Shown piece by piece: positions 34,968-46,113 of a DNA stretch of 64,000 nt. The notes below the pieces were generated by a model that saw only the letters and a list, made by a program, of their open reading frames with translations, did no database searches and was not told the DNA's origin. The position numbers and the translations under genes are program-made. Each line of letters opens with the position of its first letter. The first letter of the stretch is position 1. The stretch is from Bacteroides pyogenes_A (GTDB lineage: Bacteria; Bacteroidota; Bacteroidia; Bacteroidales; Bacteroidaceae), in the NCBI RefSeq assembly GCF_048595595.1, contig NZ_CP184347.1, one strand, 5' to 3'.

Positions 34968-35774
34968 ATGATGAAAGGCAAGAAATTTATCTCTCCCGGA
35001 GGATGGTTCGCTATCGTCTATCCTTCCGACTGGAGCGAGTTTGAGGATGGCGAAGGCTCTTTCCTCTTCTACAACCCCGATGTATGGACGGGCAATTTCC
35101 GCATTTCCGCCTATAGAGGCAAACCCGGATACGGACGTGAAGCCGTCAGGCAGGAGCTGAAGGCGTCCGGTTCGGCGTCTGCGGTGCGTGTGGGCGGGTT
35201 GGAGTGTGCTTACAGCAAAGAGACGTTTCAGGAAGAAGGCGCTTGTTACACGTCCCATTTGTGGGTTACGGGTGTGGGAAATACGGCTGTGGAGTGCTCC
35301 TTCACCGTGCCTGAGGGAAGGTCGGTGAAAGAAGCCGAAGAGGTGATCGCTTCTTTGCAGGTGCGCGAAGAGGGACGGAAATATCCCGCCGAGCTCATTC
35401 CCATCCGTCTCTCGGAGATTTATCAGGTGAACGAGGGGTACGAGTGGGTGGTGTCTGCCGTCAGCCGCGAACTGAAAAAGGAGTTTCAGGGAACCGAAGC
35501 CGATTTGGAGTATCTTCAGCAGCTTGTCGACAGCGGCAGGATAGGCACGAAGAAAAAAGAAGAATGGCTGGCTGTAGGCATTGCCGTCTGTGTCATACTC
35601 GCCAACGAGGTGGAAGGCATGGAGTGGGCCACGCTCGTCGACGGCAATCGCGAGGCGCCCGTCCTTCGCTACAAGGAGGAGGTGATCGACCCGATGAAGA
35701 TGGCATGGAGCAAGGTGAAAGCGGGTGAAGCCTGCAATGTGATCGAAGAATACAAGGCAGTGGTGGGCGGTTAG
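34968..35774 (+). CDS. DUF3805/DUF3806 domain protein
   Basis: This 268-residue cytoplasmic-looking protein has no signal peptide or membrane segment. The first half (KKFISPGGWFAIVYPSDWSEFEDGEGSF split over residues 5-32, then beta strands to about 135) matches DUF3805. The second half (from about 150; VNEGYEWVVSAVSRELKKEF, EEWLAVGIAVCVILANEVEGMEWATLVDGN in parts) matches DUF3806. The pattern of a PsbP/Mog1-like beta domain plus helical domain resembles proteins linked to secretion or immunity functions, but no activity is known. The ABC-F gene follows after 42 bp and may be cotranscribed. Confidence 0.72.
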   Translation: MMKGKKFISPGGWFAIVYPSDWSEFEDGEGSFLFYNPDVWTGNFRISAYRGKPGYGREAVRQELKASGSASAVRVGGLECAYSKETFQEEGACYTSHLWVTGVGNTAVECSFTVPEGRSVKEAEEVIASLQVREEGRKYPAELIPIRLSEIYQVNEGYEWVVSAVSRELKKEFQGTEADLEYLQQLVDSGRIGTKKKEEWLAVGIAVCVILANEVEGMEWATLVDGNREAPVLRYKEEVIDPMKMAWSKVKAGEACNVIEEYKAVVGG

Positions 35775-35816
35775 CGCAGCGTTGCCGGTTTAGGATATAA
35801 CATAGAAATACGAATA

Positions 35817-37682
<1,866 letters not shown>

Positions 37683-37748
37683 AAAGATGGAAAAATAGTT
37701 GGAAGAAACCGGCGGTAGTTTCTTTAAAACCTGAAACCTGAAGAGAAT

Positions 37749-38612
37749 ATGACGAATTTGACAAATTACCACAGTCACTGCCTGTATTGCGACGGGCGCG
37801 CGAATATGGAGCTTTTTATCCGTTTCGCCCTCAGCGAGGGGTTCACTTCTTACGGGATTTCCTCCCACGCCCCGCTTCCTTTTCCCACTGCATGGACCAT
37901 GGAGTGGGAGTGTATGGACGATTATCTTTCGGAAATTTCCCGTCTGAAAGAGAAGTACGCCGGGCGTATCGAATTGCTTGCGGGGCTTGAAATCGACTAT
38001 CTGGACGAGGAGCATAATCCCTCGTCGGAGCGTTTCCGAAACCTGCCGCTCGATTACAGGATAGGGTCTGTGCACATGCTTCGCTCCATGGAGGGGAGGG
38101 TAGTGGATATCGACACTTCGCCCGAAAAGTTCCGCCGTTCGGTCGACCTCCACTTTGCGGGCGACCTCGATTACGTGGTTTGCCTGTATTACACAAATTC
38201 CATTCATATGTTGAAAGCGGGAGGGTTCGACATTGTGGGGCATCCGTGCAAGATGCACTATAATGCCTCTTGCTGCCGTCCCGGACTGGAGAATGAGAGT
38301 TGGTACAACGACTTGGTAAGCAGGCTATTTGAAGAGATTGCCTGTGGTGGATATATCGCCGAGATCAACACCAAGGCATACCGCGACACAGGCGTGTTCT
38401 ATCCTCACGAGCGCTACTTCCCGCTGATGAAAGAGCTGGGCATACGGGTACAGGTGAACAGCGACGCTCATTGCCCCGACCTTGTCAACAGCGGCCGTCC
38501 GGAAGCGTTAGCTGCCTTGAAGCGGGCGGGGTTCACTTCGGTGACAGAGTGGAAAGATGGTGGATGGACGGAGGTGGAGATAGGCCGTCACGCAGCCTCC
38601 CCGTTCGGTTGA
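37749..38612 (+). CDS. PHP-domain histidinol-phosphatase-like protein
   Basis: This 287-residue protein starts NYHSHCLYCDGRANMELFIRFA in short motifs: the HSH metal site near residue 8-10, ISSHAPLP near 38, GLEIDYL near 82 and IGSVH near 105. VGHPCK near 157 and VNSDAHCPD near 238 supply the remaining metal ligands. These are the PHP-fold features of HisK-type histidinol-phosphate phosphatases, which would make histidinol in histidine synthesis. Other PHP phosphoesterase substrates cannot be excluded, and no his genes are nearby. The length is typical. Confidence 0.85.
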   Translation: MTNLTNYHSHCLYCDGRANMELFIRFALSEGFTSYGISSHAPLPFPTAWTMEWECMDDYLSEISRLKEKYAGRIELLAGLEIDYLDEEHNPSSERFRNLPLDYRIGSVHMLRSMEGRVVDIDTSPEKFRRSVDLHFAGDLDYVVCLYYTNSIHMLKAGGFDIVGHPCKMHYNASCCRPGLENESWYNDLVSRLFEEIACGGYIAEINTKAYRDTGVFYPHERYFPLMKELGIRVQVNSDAHCPDLVNSGRPEALAALKRAGFTSVTEWKDGGWTEVEIGRHAASPFG

Positions 38613-38654
38613 CCTGAGGCATCCTGTGCGTTTCAAAGCTGCGCACTCACTGCG

Positions 38655-38768
38655 TGCGCTTACTCCGGCATATCGGCGTAAGCATTGTCCGGGCTTCGGA
38701 TTTCTTCGCTCTTCATAGCCGGATGCTCTGACGACATATCGGCGTAAGCATGTCCGGGCTTCAGCCGG
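38655..38768. repeat. 66-bp direct repeat between convergent genes
   Basis: CATATCGGCGTAAGCA recurs at 38669 and 38735 (66 bp), each followed by TGTCCGGGCTTC. It lies between the PHP phosphatase and the isomerase-fold gene, both of which end here. Confidence 0.85.
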
Positions 38769-38775
38769 CTTGCAC

Positions 38776-40011
38776 TTATTCCATCCGTTTGCATCCGTTT
38801 ACCTGAAAGAATTCGTTCAGCGTTTCCTCATGGTTGCCCCGCACCATCACGTGGTGGTTGCCCAGCGGCGTTTTCAGGAAATAGTCCACCGGAGTATTCA
38901 TCCGGATGCGCACCTGTGTACGGCACATATTCACGTAATTGGTGTTTTCCGTCAGGTTGCCCGTCGAAAGATAATACTCGTTCAGGCATTCGCCGCCGCA
39001 TTTCACTATCGTCACCTCTCCGGTAGGCATCACTCCCTGTATGCCGATTCCCTTTTCCGTTTCGAAGTGGTTGCGCAGGATGTATGTGTCCGACTGCTTG
39101 AGCCCCACTGTGCAGTGCGACAGGATGAGGTCGTTTGCCGGGGTGTTGATCATCGAGGGGTTTGCCATAAAGCCGTCCTGCCCTGTCAGCGCCTTCACCG
39201 TCAGCAAGGTGAATACCGACTGTAAGTCTCCTTCGCATCCCGCCGTAATGCCTTCGTCGTTGAGTAACGAAAGCGCCAGATAGCCGGTCGTGTTGATCTC
39301 TTCGATCACTTTGAAGCAGCTTAGCGTGATGGCATCCAGTTTTTCTTCGTGGCACACTTGTTTGATGGCGCGGTACAGACGCATCGATTTCAGCAGTTCC
39401 TCCGGAGTTGCTTCGCGAAGCGCAATCGCCTGTGAGGCCACGGCAGCGCAGGCAGCTTCCACCTCTTTGTCTCCGATTCGTTGGAAATGCTCGTACACAC
39501 GTTCCAGAGGAATGTCCATGTATTCGATTCCCCAACGGCGTTTGGCGAGCAGGTAATCTACGTTGCTGGCTATCAGCCAGGGCGAAGGCGAACCGATTAC
39601 GCCGATGCGCTTGCCCGACAAAGAGCGTTGCGCCCGGAAATTGTTGTACAAGGCATGGATCCGTTCTATCACGGAAGTGGGGGCGCCATGAAGTATTTCG
39701 CTTCTCATTCCCCGCATCCTCAACCATGCCGATATTTCCAGAGCGGCAGCCAACGAATTTTGCATACCGTCGGCTAATAAAATCGCGGGGCGCGGCAAAT
39801 GTTCGAACTGCTGCATGACAAGTTTTTCCACCCCTCCGGTAGCGATGAAAATGATTTTGAAGTCATCGTCGCTCAGCCGGTCCGTGTGCCGATAATCTAC
39901 GAATCTGACGGTATAATGTTTTTTAAGTTCGTTCAGGATGGCTTCATGAGAATCGTGTAAAGATAGTTCGGGCTGAAGCGGCGATTTGAATGAAATAAGA
40001 TGTATTTTCAT
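38776..40011 (-). CDS. L-fucose/L-arabinose-isomerase-fold protein
   Basis: This 411-residue protein shows the ordering of sugar isomerases of the FucI/AraA fold. The Rossmann-like N-terminal part runs to about 150 (IGVIGSPSPWLIAS near 136). A central region has TLSCFKVIEEIN and GCEGDLQSVFTLLTVKALTG (about 225-285). The C-terminal beta domain starts NDLILSHCTVGLKQ near 300. The Glu/Asp/His pattern (CEGD, HCTVG) fits metal-dependent isomerases. It is shorter than true FucI (about 590), so the substrate is open. It is divergent from the aminotransferase gene, with 172 bp of AT-rich DNA between. Confidence 0.65.
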   Translation of the reverse strand: MKIHLISFKSPLQPELSLHDSHEAILNELKKHYTVRFVDYRHTDRLSDDDFKIIFIATGGVEKLVMQQFEHLPRPAILLADGMQNSLAAALEISAWLRMRGMRSEILHGAPTSVIERIHALYNNFRAQRSLSGKRIGVIGSPSPWLIASNVDYLLAKRRWGIEYMDIPLERVYEHFQRIGDKEVEAACAAVASQAIALREATPEELLKSMRLYRAIKQVCHEEKLDAITLSCFKVIEEINTTGYLALSLLNDEGITAGCEGDLQSVFTLLTVKALTGQDGFMANPSMINTPANDLILSHCTVGLKQSDTYILRNHFETEKGIGIQGVMPTGEVTIVKCGGECLNEYYLSTGNLTENTNYVNMCRTQVRIRMNTPVDYFLKTPLGNHHVMVRGNHEETLNEFFQVNGCKRME

Positions 40012-40183
40012 GGAGCTTGTTTTTGTATTTTAGGTATCACAAATGTATGTTTTCTTTTTGTATTATCATAGCCTTTTTAGCCTTGATAAGTATTTTAAAG
40101 TTTTTATGTCTGTATATTCAAATTATTGCTAACTTTGTCGATCCGTAAATATGATAACTGAACAATAAATCGAGAATTATCTT

Positions 40184-41386
40184 ATGCCAACCATATCCAT
40201 TCGCGGGAATGAGATGCCTGCATCACCTATCAGAAAGTTGGCTCCTTTGGCCGATGCAGCCAAGCAACGGGGAGTCCATGTGTTTCATCTGAATATCGGC
40301 CAACCCGATTTGCCTACTCCGAAAGCCGCGATTGACGCCATACGCAACATCGACCGCACGGTGCTCGAATACAGTCCGAGCGCAGGTTATGCCAGCTATC
40401 GCGAGAAGCTGGTGGGGTATTACGCCAAATACAACATCCGTCTCACCGCCGACGATATCATCGTTACTTCCGGCGGGTCGGAGGCGGTTCTTTTCGCTTT
40501 TCTTTCGTGCCTGAACCCGGGCGACGAGATTATTGTCCCGGAACCCGCCTATGCCAACTATATGGCTTTCGCCATCTCTGCCGGGGCCAAGATACGCACC
40601 ATTGCCACCACCATCGAAGAGGGGTTCGCTTTGCCGAAGGTGGAGAAGTTCGAGGAACTGATCAACGAGCGTACCAAAGCCATACTGATCTGCAACCCGA
40701 ACAATCCGACAGGTTATCTGTATACCCGCCGGGAGATGAACCAGATACGCGACTTGGTGAAGAAGTACGATCTCTTCCTTTTCTCCGACGAAGTGTACCG
40801 TGAGTTTATCTATACCGGTTCGCCTTATATCTCCGCCTGCCATCTGGAAGGGATAGAGAATAACGTGGTGCTCATCGACTCCGTGTCGAAACGCTATTCG
40901 GAGTGCGGCATCCGCATCGGGGCATTGATCACCAAGAACAAAGAGGTGCGCGACGCGGTGATGAAGTTCTGTCAGGCGCGCCTGAGCCCTCCCCTGATCG
41001 GACAGATTGCGGCGGAAGCTTCACTCGACGCACCCGAAGAGTATTCGCGTGAGACGTACGATGAATATGTGGAGCGCCGCAAATGCCTCATCGACGGGCT
41101 GAACCGCATTCCCGGCGTCTATTCGCCCATTCCGATGGGAGCTTTCTATACGGTTGCCAAACTTCCCGTCGACGATGCCGACAAGTTCTGCGCATGGTGT
41201 CTTTCGGATTTCGAGTACGAAGGGCAGACGGTTTTCATGGCTCCGGCTTCGGGTTTCTATACCACGCCGGGATCGGGCGTCAACCAAGTCCGCATCGCTT
41301 ATGTGTTGAAGAAAGAAGACCTCACCCGCGCGCTGTTTATCCTGCAAAAGGCTCTGGAGGCCTATCCGGGACGAACCGAAGGATGA
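40184..41386 (+). CDS. PLP-dependent aminotransferase, class I (aspartate-type)
   Basis: This 400-residue enzyme has the fold-type I class I/II signature set. LNIGQPDLPTP is near 45, SGGSEA near 98, the PLP region is ICNPNNPTGYLY (about 168-179), SDEVYREF is near 205, and the Schiff-base lysine is in DSVSKRYSECGIRIG (SKRYS, about 236). The C-terminal RIAYVL contains the substrate carboxylate Arg. It is probably an aspartate or aromatic aminotransferase in amino-acid metabolism. TAACTTTG at 40130-40137 is a likely -7 box. The FtsX-like permease follows after 28 bp, so the two form an operon. Confidence 0.9.
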   Translation: MPTISIRGNEMPASPIRKLAPLADAAKQRGVHVFHLNIGQPDLPTPKAAIDAIRNIDRTVLEYSPSAGYASYREKLVGYYAKYNIRLTADDIIVTSGGSEAVLFAFLSCLNPGDEIIVPEPAYANYMAFAISAGAKIRTIATTIEEGFALPKVEKFEELINERTKAILICNPNNPTGYLYTRREMNQIRDLVKKYDLFLFSDEVYREFIYTGSPYISACHLEGIENNVVLIDSVSKRYSECGIRIGALITKNKEVRDAVMKFCQARLSPPLIGQIAAEASLDAPEEYSRETYDEYVERRKCLIDGLNRIPGVYSPIPMGAFYTVAKLPVDDADKFCAWCLSDFEYEGQTVFMAPASGFYTTPGSGVNQVRIAYVLKKEDLTRALFILQKALEAYPGRTEG

Positions 41387-41414
41387 TGCGCGATGAAAAC
41401 CACAAGAGTGTGCA

Positions 41415-42686
41415 ATGGCATTCGTTAAATCATACATAAAGGGTAGCCTTCCTTTTTTTCTGGCGAGGCGCATCTACCGTGAGAGAGACGGGGGGAAGCA
41501 GGTTTCGCGTCCGGCCGTGCTCATTGCCATGGCGGGCATTGCCGTCGGGCTGGCGGTGATGATCGTTGCGGTGGCGGTAGTGGTCGGTTTCAAGAGCGAA
41601 GTGCGCAACAAAGTCATCGGCTTCGGGTCTCACATTCAGATAACCAATCTCGACGCCGTGACGTCTTACGAAACACATCCGCTGGTGGTGGGCGACAGTA
41701 TGATGGAGGCATTGAGGCGTTATCCCGAGGTGGAGCATGTGCAACGCTACGCTACCAAACCGGGTATGATAAAGACCGATGAGGCTTTTCAGGGGATGGT
41801 GCTGAAGGGAGTCGGGAAAGAGTTCGACGCCCGCTTTATGAAAGAGCATCTGCTGGAAGGAGCGATACCCGCTTTCGGCGATTCCGCGTCCGCCAATCAA
41901 GTGCTTATCTCCAAGACTCTGGCCGACAAACTGAGGCTGAAAACGGGGGATAAAATCTATACGTATTACATTCAGGATGATGTACGCGCCCGCCGGTTGA
42001 CGATTGCCGGAATCTATCAGACCAATTTTGCCGAATACGACAACCTGTTTCTGCTGACCGACCTTGCCCTCGTGAACCGGCTCAACCGTTGGCAGAACGA
42101 TCAGGTGAGCGGCGTGGAGTTGCAGATACGCGATTACGACCGCTTGGAGGAGGTTACCTACCGGATAGCGGCGGATACGGATAATCGCCGTGATGCGCTT
42201 GGAGGAGTATATTACGTGCGCAATATCGAGCAGATGAATCCGCAGATATTCGCCTGGCTCGACCTGCTCGACCTGAACGTATGGGTAATCCTTTTCCTGA
42301 TGATCGGCGTGGCAGGTTTCACCATGATTTCGGGATTGCTGATCATCATCATCGAGCGTACCCATATGATCGGGCTGCTGAAAGCTCTGGGAGCCGACAA
42401 CTTTACCATACGCAAGACTTTCCTCTGGTTCTCCGTCTTTCTTATCGGCAAGGGGATGCTTTGGGGAAATGCGTTGGGGCTGGCGTTCTGTTTCGTTCAG
42501 TCGCGGTTCGGTGTTTTCACGCTCAACCCGGAGACTTATTATGTGGATACCGTTCCCGTCTCCTTCAACCTGTTGCTTTTCATGCTCATCAACGCAGGCA
42601 CGCTTGCCGCCTCTGTCCTGATGCTGGTCGGCCCCTCTTTCCTGATCACCAAAATCCATCCCGCAAGCTCCATGAGGTACGAGTAA
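41415..42686 (+). CDS. FtsX-family permease (LolC/LolE-like)
   Basis: This 423-residue inner-membrane protein has the MacB/FtsX plan. A first membrane segment (about 36-60, VLIAMAGIAVGLAVMIVAV in part) precedes a large periplasmic domain (about 65-280). Three C-terminal segments follow at about 290-312, 335-360 and 385-410, with IERTHMIGLLKALGA between. It resembles LolC/LolE, which with the LolD ATPase moves lipoproteins off the inner membrane. No ATPase gene is adjacent, so the partner must be elsewhere. Being in an operon with an aminotransferase is a conserved-looking but unexplained pairing. Confidence 0.87.
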   Translation: MAFVKSYIKGSLPFFLARRIYRERDGGKQVSRPAVLIAMAGIAVGLAVMIVAVAVVVGFKSEVRNKVIGFGSHIQITNLDAVTSYETHPLVVGDSMMEALRRYPEVEHVQRYATKPGMIKTDEAFQGMVLKGVGKEFDARFMKEHLLEGAIPAFGDSASANQVLISKTLADKLRLKTGDKIYTYYIQDDVRARRLTIAGIYQTNFAEYDNLFLLTDLALVNRLNRWQNDQVSGVELQIRDYDRLEEVTYRIAADTDNRRDALGGVYYVRNIEQMNPQIFAWLDLLDLNVWVILFLMIGVAGFTMISGLLIIIIERTHMIGLLKALGADNFTIRKTFLWFSVFLIGKGMLWGNALGLAFCFVQSRFGVFTLNPETYYVDTVPVSFNLLLFMLINAGTLAASVLMLVGPSFLITKIHPASSMRYE

Positions 42687-42711
42687 GCCGCGACGCGAGG
42701 ACGACTCCGGA

Positions 42712-43881
42712 TCACCTTCTCATGAAGTCGCCCTTTCCTCTCAACCGTCGGTAGAGCTTGAACTTCAGAGTCTGCAAAGGCAAAAGAATGTCGAACACCG
42801 GCAGCGAGAAATAATACCTTCTGCCTCCTCCCAATTCTTTGGCTGCCCGGTTCACTACGACCGCTTGCAGGGCGTAGCGGCAGCACAGGAGGCATAGGGC
42901 GACGCCTGCAACGAGCCAGTGGGCGTGCAGGATGCCCGAAACGATTCCCGCTATGCATACGGCATAGAGCATGAGGTAAGAGAACGTCTCAAATCCGCAG
43001 AGGTAGCGTTGGATGCCTTTGTAGAAGCGAGCCGTCGCCATGTAGCTTATCTTCTCTTCTTTCCATTCCTTGCGTGAGGCCGGCAGGATGCAGACAGTGG
43101 CGGACGGATCTGTCTCCACACGCGTGTTCGAGCGGGTTACCGAATGGTTTATGAACAGATCGTCTTCGCCCCGTTGCAGGTTCAGGTAAGAAGAGAATCC
43201 TTTCTGGCGGAAGAACACCTCTTTGCGATAGGCGAGGTTGCGGCCGATACCCATGTACGGACAGCGGGTGAGGGCGAAGCCCAGATAGCGCAAAGAGCGG
43301 AACAGGTTGTCGAATGCCGTCCGTTTGTGAAACCATCCCTTCGTGCGGGCATATCCGCTGTAACCCAGTACGATTTCCGTCTCCGGCGTAAAATTCCGCG
43401 CCAGCATCTTCAGCCATTGGTTGCTTGCCGGTGTGCATCTGGTCTCCGTAAATACCAGCCAGTCATATCTGCTTGCCTTGATTCCCAAGGTCAAAGCCAG
43501 TTTCTTGTGACTGATGTACCGGGCCGTGTTCGGCGTGAAGCTGTGGTACAGATGGGGATACTTCTCTTCAAGCACGCCAAGCACGTCTTCGGTGTCATCG
43601 GTCGATCCGTCGTTGATGACAATCACTTCGAAGCAAGGATAATCTTGCTCCAGAACGGAGGGAAGCATCTTGCGCAGGTTGTCGGCCTCGTTGCGCGCAC
43701 AGATCACCACCGAAAGCGGCTCGAAATCTGCCGCAAACGTTAGTTTGTTTTTGCCTGCGGCTTTGTTGCGGACATATATACGGTTGTATAAACCCAAATA
43801 ATAAATCAGTTGAATTGCGAAAAGAACTCCGGCCGCCGATATTAAAATCAATTCGGCCGTGTTGAACGTAAATGCTTCCAT
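42712..43881 (-). CDS. Family 2 glycosyltransferase, membrane bound
   Basis: The start MEAFTFNTAELI (389 residues) is chosen; the frame is open for 120 more codons but these lie inside the neighbouring transporter gene. An N-terminal membrane segment (about 9-30) precedes a GT-A domain: LSVVICARNEADNLRKMLPSVL (about 56-77 in parts), VINDGSTDDTED, and a TRCTP triplet where the usual DxD lies. RGEDDLFINH is near 240. Two C-terminal membrane segments lie at about 310-350. It transfers a sugar from a nucleotide or lipid donor at the inner membrane. The product is unknown, and no polysaccharide cluster is nearby. It ends 26 bp from the convergent permease. Confidence 0.88.
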   Translation of the reverse strand: MEAFTFNTAELILISAAGVLFAIQLIYYLGLYNRIYVRNKAAGKNKLTFAADFEPLSVVICARNEADNLRKMLPSVLEQDYPCFEVIVINDGSTDDTEDVLGVLEEKYPHLYHSFTPNTARYISHKKLALTLGIKASRYDWLVFTETRCTPASNQWLKMLARNFTPETEIVLGYSGYARTKGWFHKRTAFDNLFRSLRYLGFALTRCPYMGIGRNLAYRKEVFFRQKGFSSYLNLQRGEDDLFINHSVTRSNTRVETDPSATVCILPASRKEWKEEKISYMATARFYKGIQRYLCGFETFSYLMLYAVCIAGIVSGILHAHWLVAGVALCLLCCRYALQAVVVNRAAKELGGGRRYYFSLPVFDILLPLQTLKFKLYRRLRGKGDFMRR

Positions 43882-43943
43882 CTGTTTGTTTGTGTAGTAA
43901 TGTTTATTGCATGCAAATGTAGCCCTTTTCCGGAAGACTTTCC

Positions 43944-44969
43944 CTATTTGTAGAACCTTATTTTCCCGTTGTCCAGATATTCTCTTTTGAAAATATCGAC
44001 AAACAGAAGGAAGAGGGAGAGAAGCAACGGTCCGAAAATGACCCCCATGAAACCGAAGAGCCGAAGCCCGATGACAACTCCGAAGACGGTGATGAGCGGG
44101 TGGATATCCGCCATTTGCTTCTGGATGATGAACCGGATGAGGTTGTCGGAATTGGATACAATGATAACTCCGTAGGCGGCTATCCCCACGGCTCCGAACC
44201 AATCGTCGCTGAGCGCCATGTAGATGGCGGCGGGCAGCCATACGATTCCCGATCCCACTACCGGTATGATGCTTGCAATGCTGGTGAGCACCCCCAGAAT
44301 GATGGCGTTGGGAACACCGAATATGAAGAACCCGACTGTTGCCACAGCTCCTTGTATCAGGGCCAGCAGAGGGATGCCGATGGCATTGGAACGAATGATC
44401 ATATTGATCTCGCTGGTCACGTTCAGTCGGTTTTCCTTATCGAAAGGAAGCAGTTCGCTCGCATATTGCTCCATCCGTTCGCCTCCCATCAGCATGAAGT
44501 AAAGCACGAAGATGAGTACGAAGATGTTGATTACGAAGCTGCCGATTCCGCCCATCACGGCCTGCCCGATACGCGGAAGCTGGGCTACCAGAAAAGAAAT
44601 TGCGTCATCGCCCAGTATATCGTATCCCGTTTCTTGCCGGATAACCGTTGCCAATTGCTCTATGGGAGCAATGAATGACTGCGGGTCCAGATTGATGTCT
44701 TGCAGTTTGTTCACCAGCATCCAAACGATTAGCGAAAGCGGAACCAGAAAGAACAGGATCGCTTCTACGGTAATAATAACCGCTCCGATAACCCGTTTTA
44801 TCCTTCGTTTCTTGGTGAGATAGAACATTTGCTTCCGTACGAGCGTATAGATGGTCAATGCTCCAAGCAATCCTCCTATGAAAGGAGCCATCTGTCTTAA
44901 GATGATGACGCCCATCAGCAGAACGATGCCAATGAGCGAATATTTCCGGTATCTGCTGGTAAAGTCCAT
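43944..44969 (-). CDS. AI-2E family (PerM/YdiK-like) transporter
   Basis: This 341-residue inner-membrane protein has about seven hydrophobic segments, concentrated at 10-45, 60-85, 155-180 and 210-320. The family motif region GIPLLALIQGAVATVGF and VVIGLRLFGFMGVIFGPLLL is near the C-terminus. Members export signals, ions or small molecules; direction and substrate differ widely, so no substrate is claimed. The glycosyltransferase gene follows on the same strand after 62 bp. Confidence 0.92.
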   Translation of the reverse strand: MDFTSRYRKYSLIGIVLLMGVIILRQMAPFIGGLLGALTIYTLVRKQMFYLTKKRRIKRVIGAVIITVEAILFFLVPLSLIVWMLVNKLQDINLDPQSFIAPIEQLATVIRQETGYDILGDDAISFLVAQLPRIGQAVMGGIGSFVINIFVLIFVLYFMLMGGERMEQYASELLPFDKENRLNVTSEINMIIRSNAIGIPLLALIQGAVATVGFFIFGVPNAIILGVLTSIASIIPVVGSGIVWLPAAIYMALSDDWFGAVGIAAYGVIIVSNSDNLIRFIIQKQMADIHPLITVFGVVIGLRLFGFMGVIFGPLLLSLFLLFVDIFKREYLDNGKIRFYK

Positions 44970-45069
44970 GGTATATATCTTTGCTGTTTATGAAAAATAA
45001 CACGAAAAAGGAGAAAAAAGTTTATTCGTCCGCTTTTTTCTTTCATTGTTTTGGTCGTTCTGCTTCGCA

Positions 45070-45370
45070 TTCTTGCTACGGAGTGAAACAGTAGCCGGGT
45101 CTTCTCTTTCATGCTGGCAATATCTTGCAGGAAGTTACTGCTACGGGGCAAAGCAGTAGCCGAGTCTCCTCTTTCACTTCAGAGAAATCCGGCTGTACAT
45201 CGAAGCTGATAGGCGAAGCAGTAGCCGGGTTTTTTCCGTTCATCGTCGCGAGCGTTCGATTTTGCTTGTCTGCCACAGGGGGGAGCAGTATCTTGTTCTT
45301 CTTTTTCATCGTTTCAGTCGTACGATTTTGTTTTTTCTGCGGCAGGAAAAAGTAAGCAGGGGTCTCTTTT
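45070..45370. repeat. 62-67-bp tandem repeat
   Basis: GCAGTAGCCGGGT-type blocks recur with GTAGC/GTATC/GTAAGC at 45091, 45156, 45221, 45288 and 45350 (periods 65, 65, 67, 62). The array occupies most of 44970-45459 between the transporter start and the bioD stop. Copies have diverged more than in other arrays. Confidence 0.8.
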
Positions 45371-45459
45371 GCTACTGTCGTAAGCTTTCGGCTTGCAGAA
45401 AAGGCGGGAATCGCCGTCGCTTTGCCGCGCCGTTTCTTCTTCCCCTTTTTGCCCTGCGT

Positions 45460-46113
45460 TTACTTGGTTTGCAGTTCAGGCACGAGCACGAATCCGGTTT
45501 CGGGGAAGTGCTTGCCGAGATATTCGCGGATAAACTCCATCGTATCGTTCTGTATGGTTTTGTCTTCCACCGGCGGATACAGGTTGTACGCCACCGTGTC
45601 GAGGGTGATGCCCCGCCGCTGTATGGCCTCGAAGCTGAGCAACGTATGGTTGATGCTCCCCAGTTTGCCGGAGGTGACGAAGATGAGCGGATAGTCCTCC
45701 CGCGCGATGTAGTCGATGGTCAGAAGCTCCTTCGTCAGCGGAACCATGAGTCCGCCCGCCCCTTCCAGCAGTACGGCGTCGTAGCGTTCGCTCAGCCTTT
45801 CGGTCGCCTCTTTTATCTTGCGGAAGTCGATCGCGCGGTTGTCGATGCGGGAGGCGAGGAGCGGCGAGGCGGGATACGAGAAAATCTCCGGCATGGTCCA
45901 TCCCTTCTCATCCTCTTCGGTGAACGGGATTCCCATGATGCGGCGGTGCAGGTCGATGTCTTCCGAATGCCCCACGTTGCCCGTCTGAATGAATTTCTGG
46001 GTGATGGTGCGCCGTCCCGCCCTGTTCCATTCGCGGGCGATGAAGGCTGTGGCATAGCTTTTTCCGGCATCCGTGTCGATGCCGCTGACAAAATATACAT
46101 TCTGTTTCATCAT
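45460..46113 (-). CDS. bioD: Dethiobiotin synthetase
   Basis: This 217-residue protein has a P-loop variant VSGIDTDAGKSYAT (9-22), the FIQTGN substrate region near 42, EGAGGLMVPL near 117 and FVTSGKLGSINHTLL near 145. BioD carboxylates 7,8-diaminopelargonate with ATP and CO2 to dethiobiotin, the step before biotin synthase. It is the last gene of the biotin run and overlaps the bioC stop by 4 bp, so translation is coupled. The length is typical. Confidence 0.95.
   Translation of the reverse strand: MMKQNVYFVSGIDTDAGKSYATAFIAREWNRAGRRTITQKFIQTGNVGHSEDIDLHRRIMGIPFTEEDEKGWTMPEIFSYPASPLLASRIDNRAIDFRKIKEATERLSERYDAVLLEGAGGLMVPLTKELLTIDYIAREDYPLIFVTSGKLGSINHTLLSFEAIQRRGITLDTVAYNLYPPVEDKTIQNDTMEFIREYLGKHFPETGFVLVPELQTK

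Noticed and set aside
43882..44241. 120-codon extension of the glycosyltransferase frame
   Set aside because: It lies over the AI-2E-family transporter gene and the short gap after it, and shows shadow composition.
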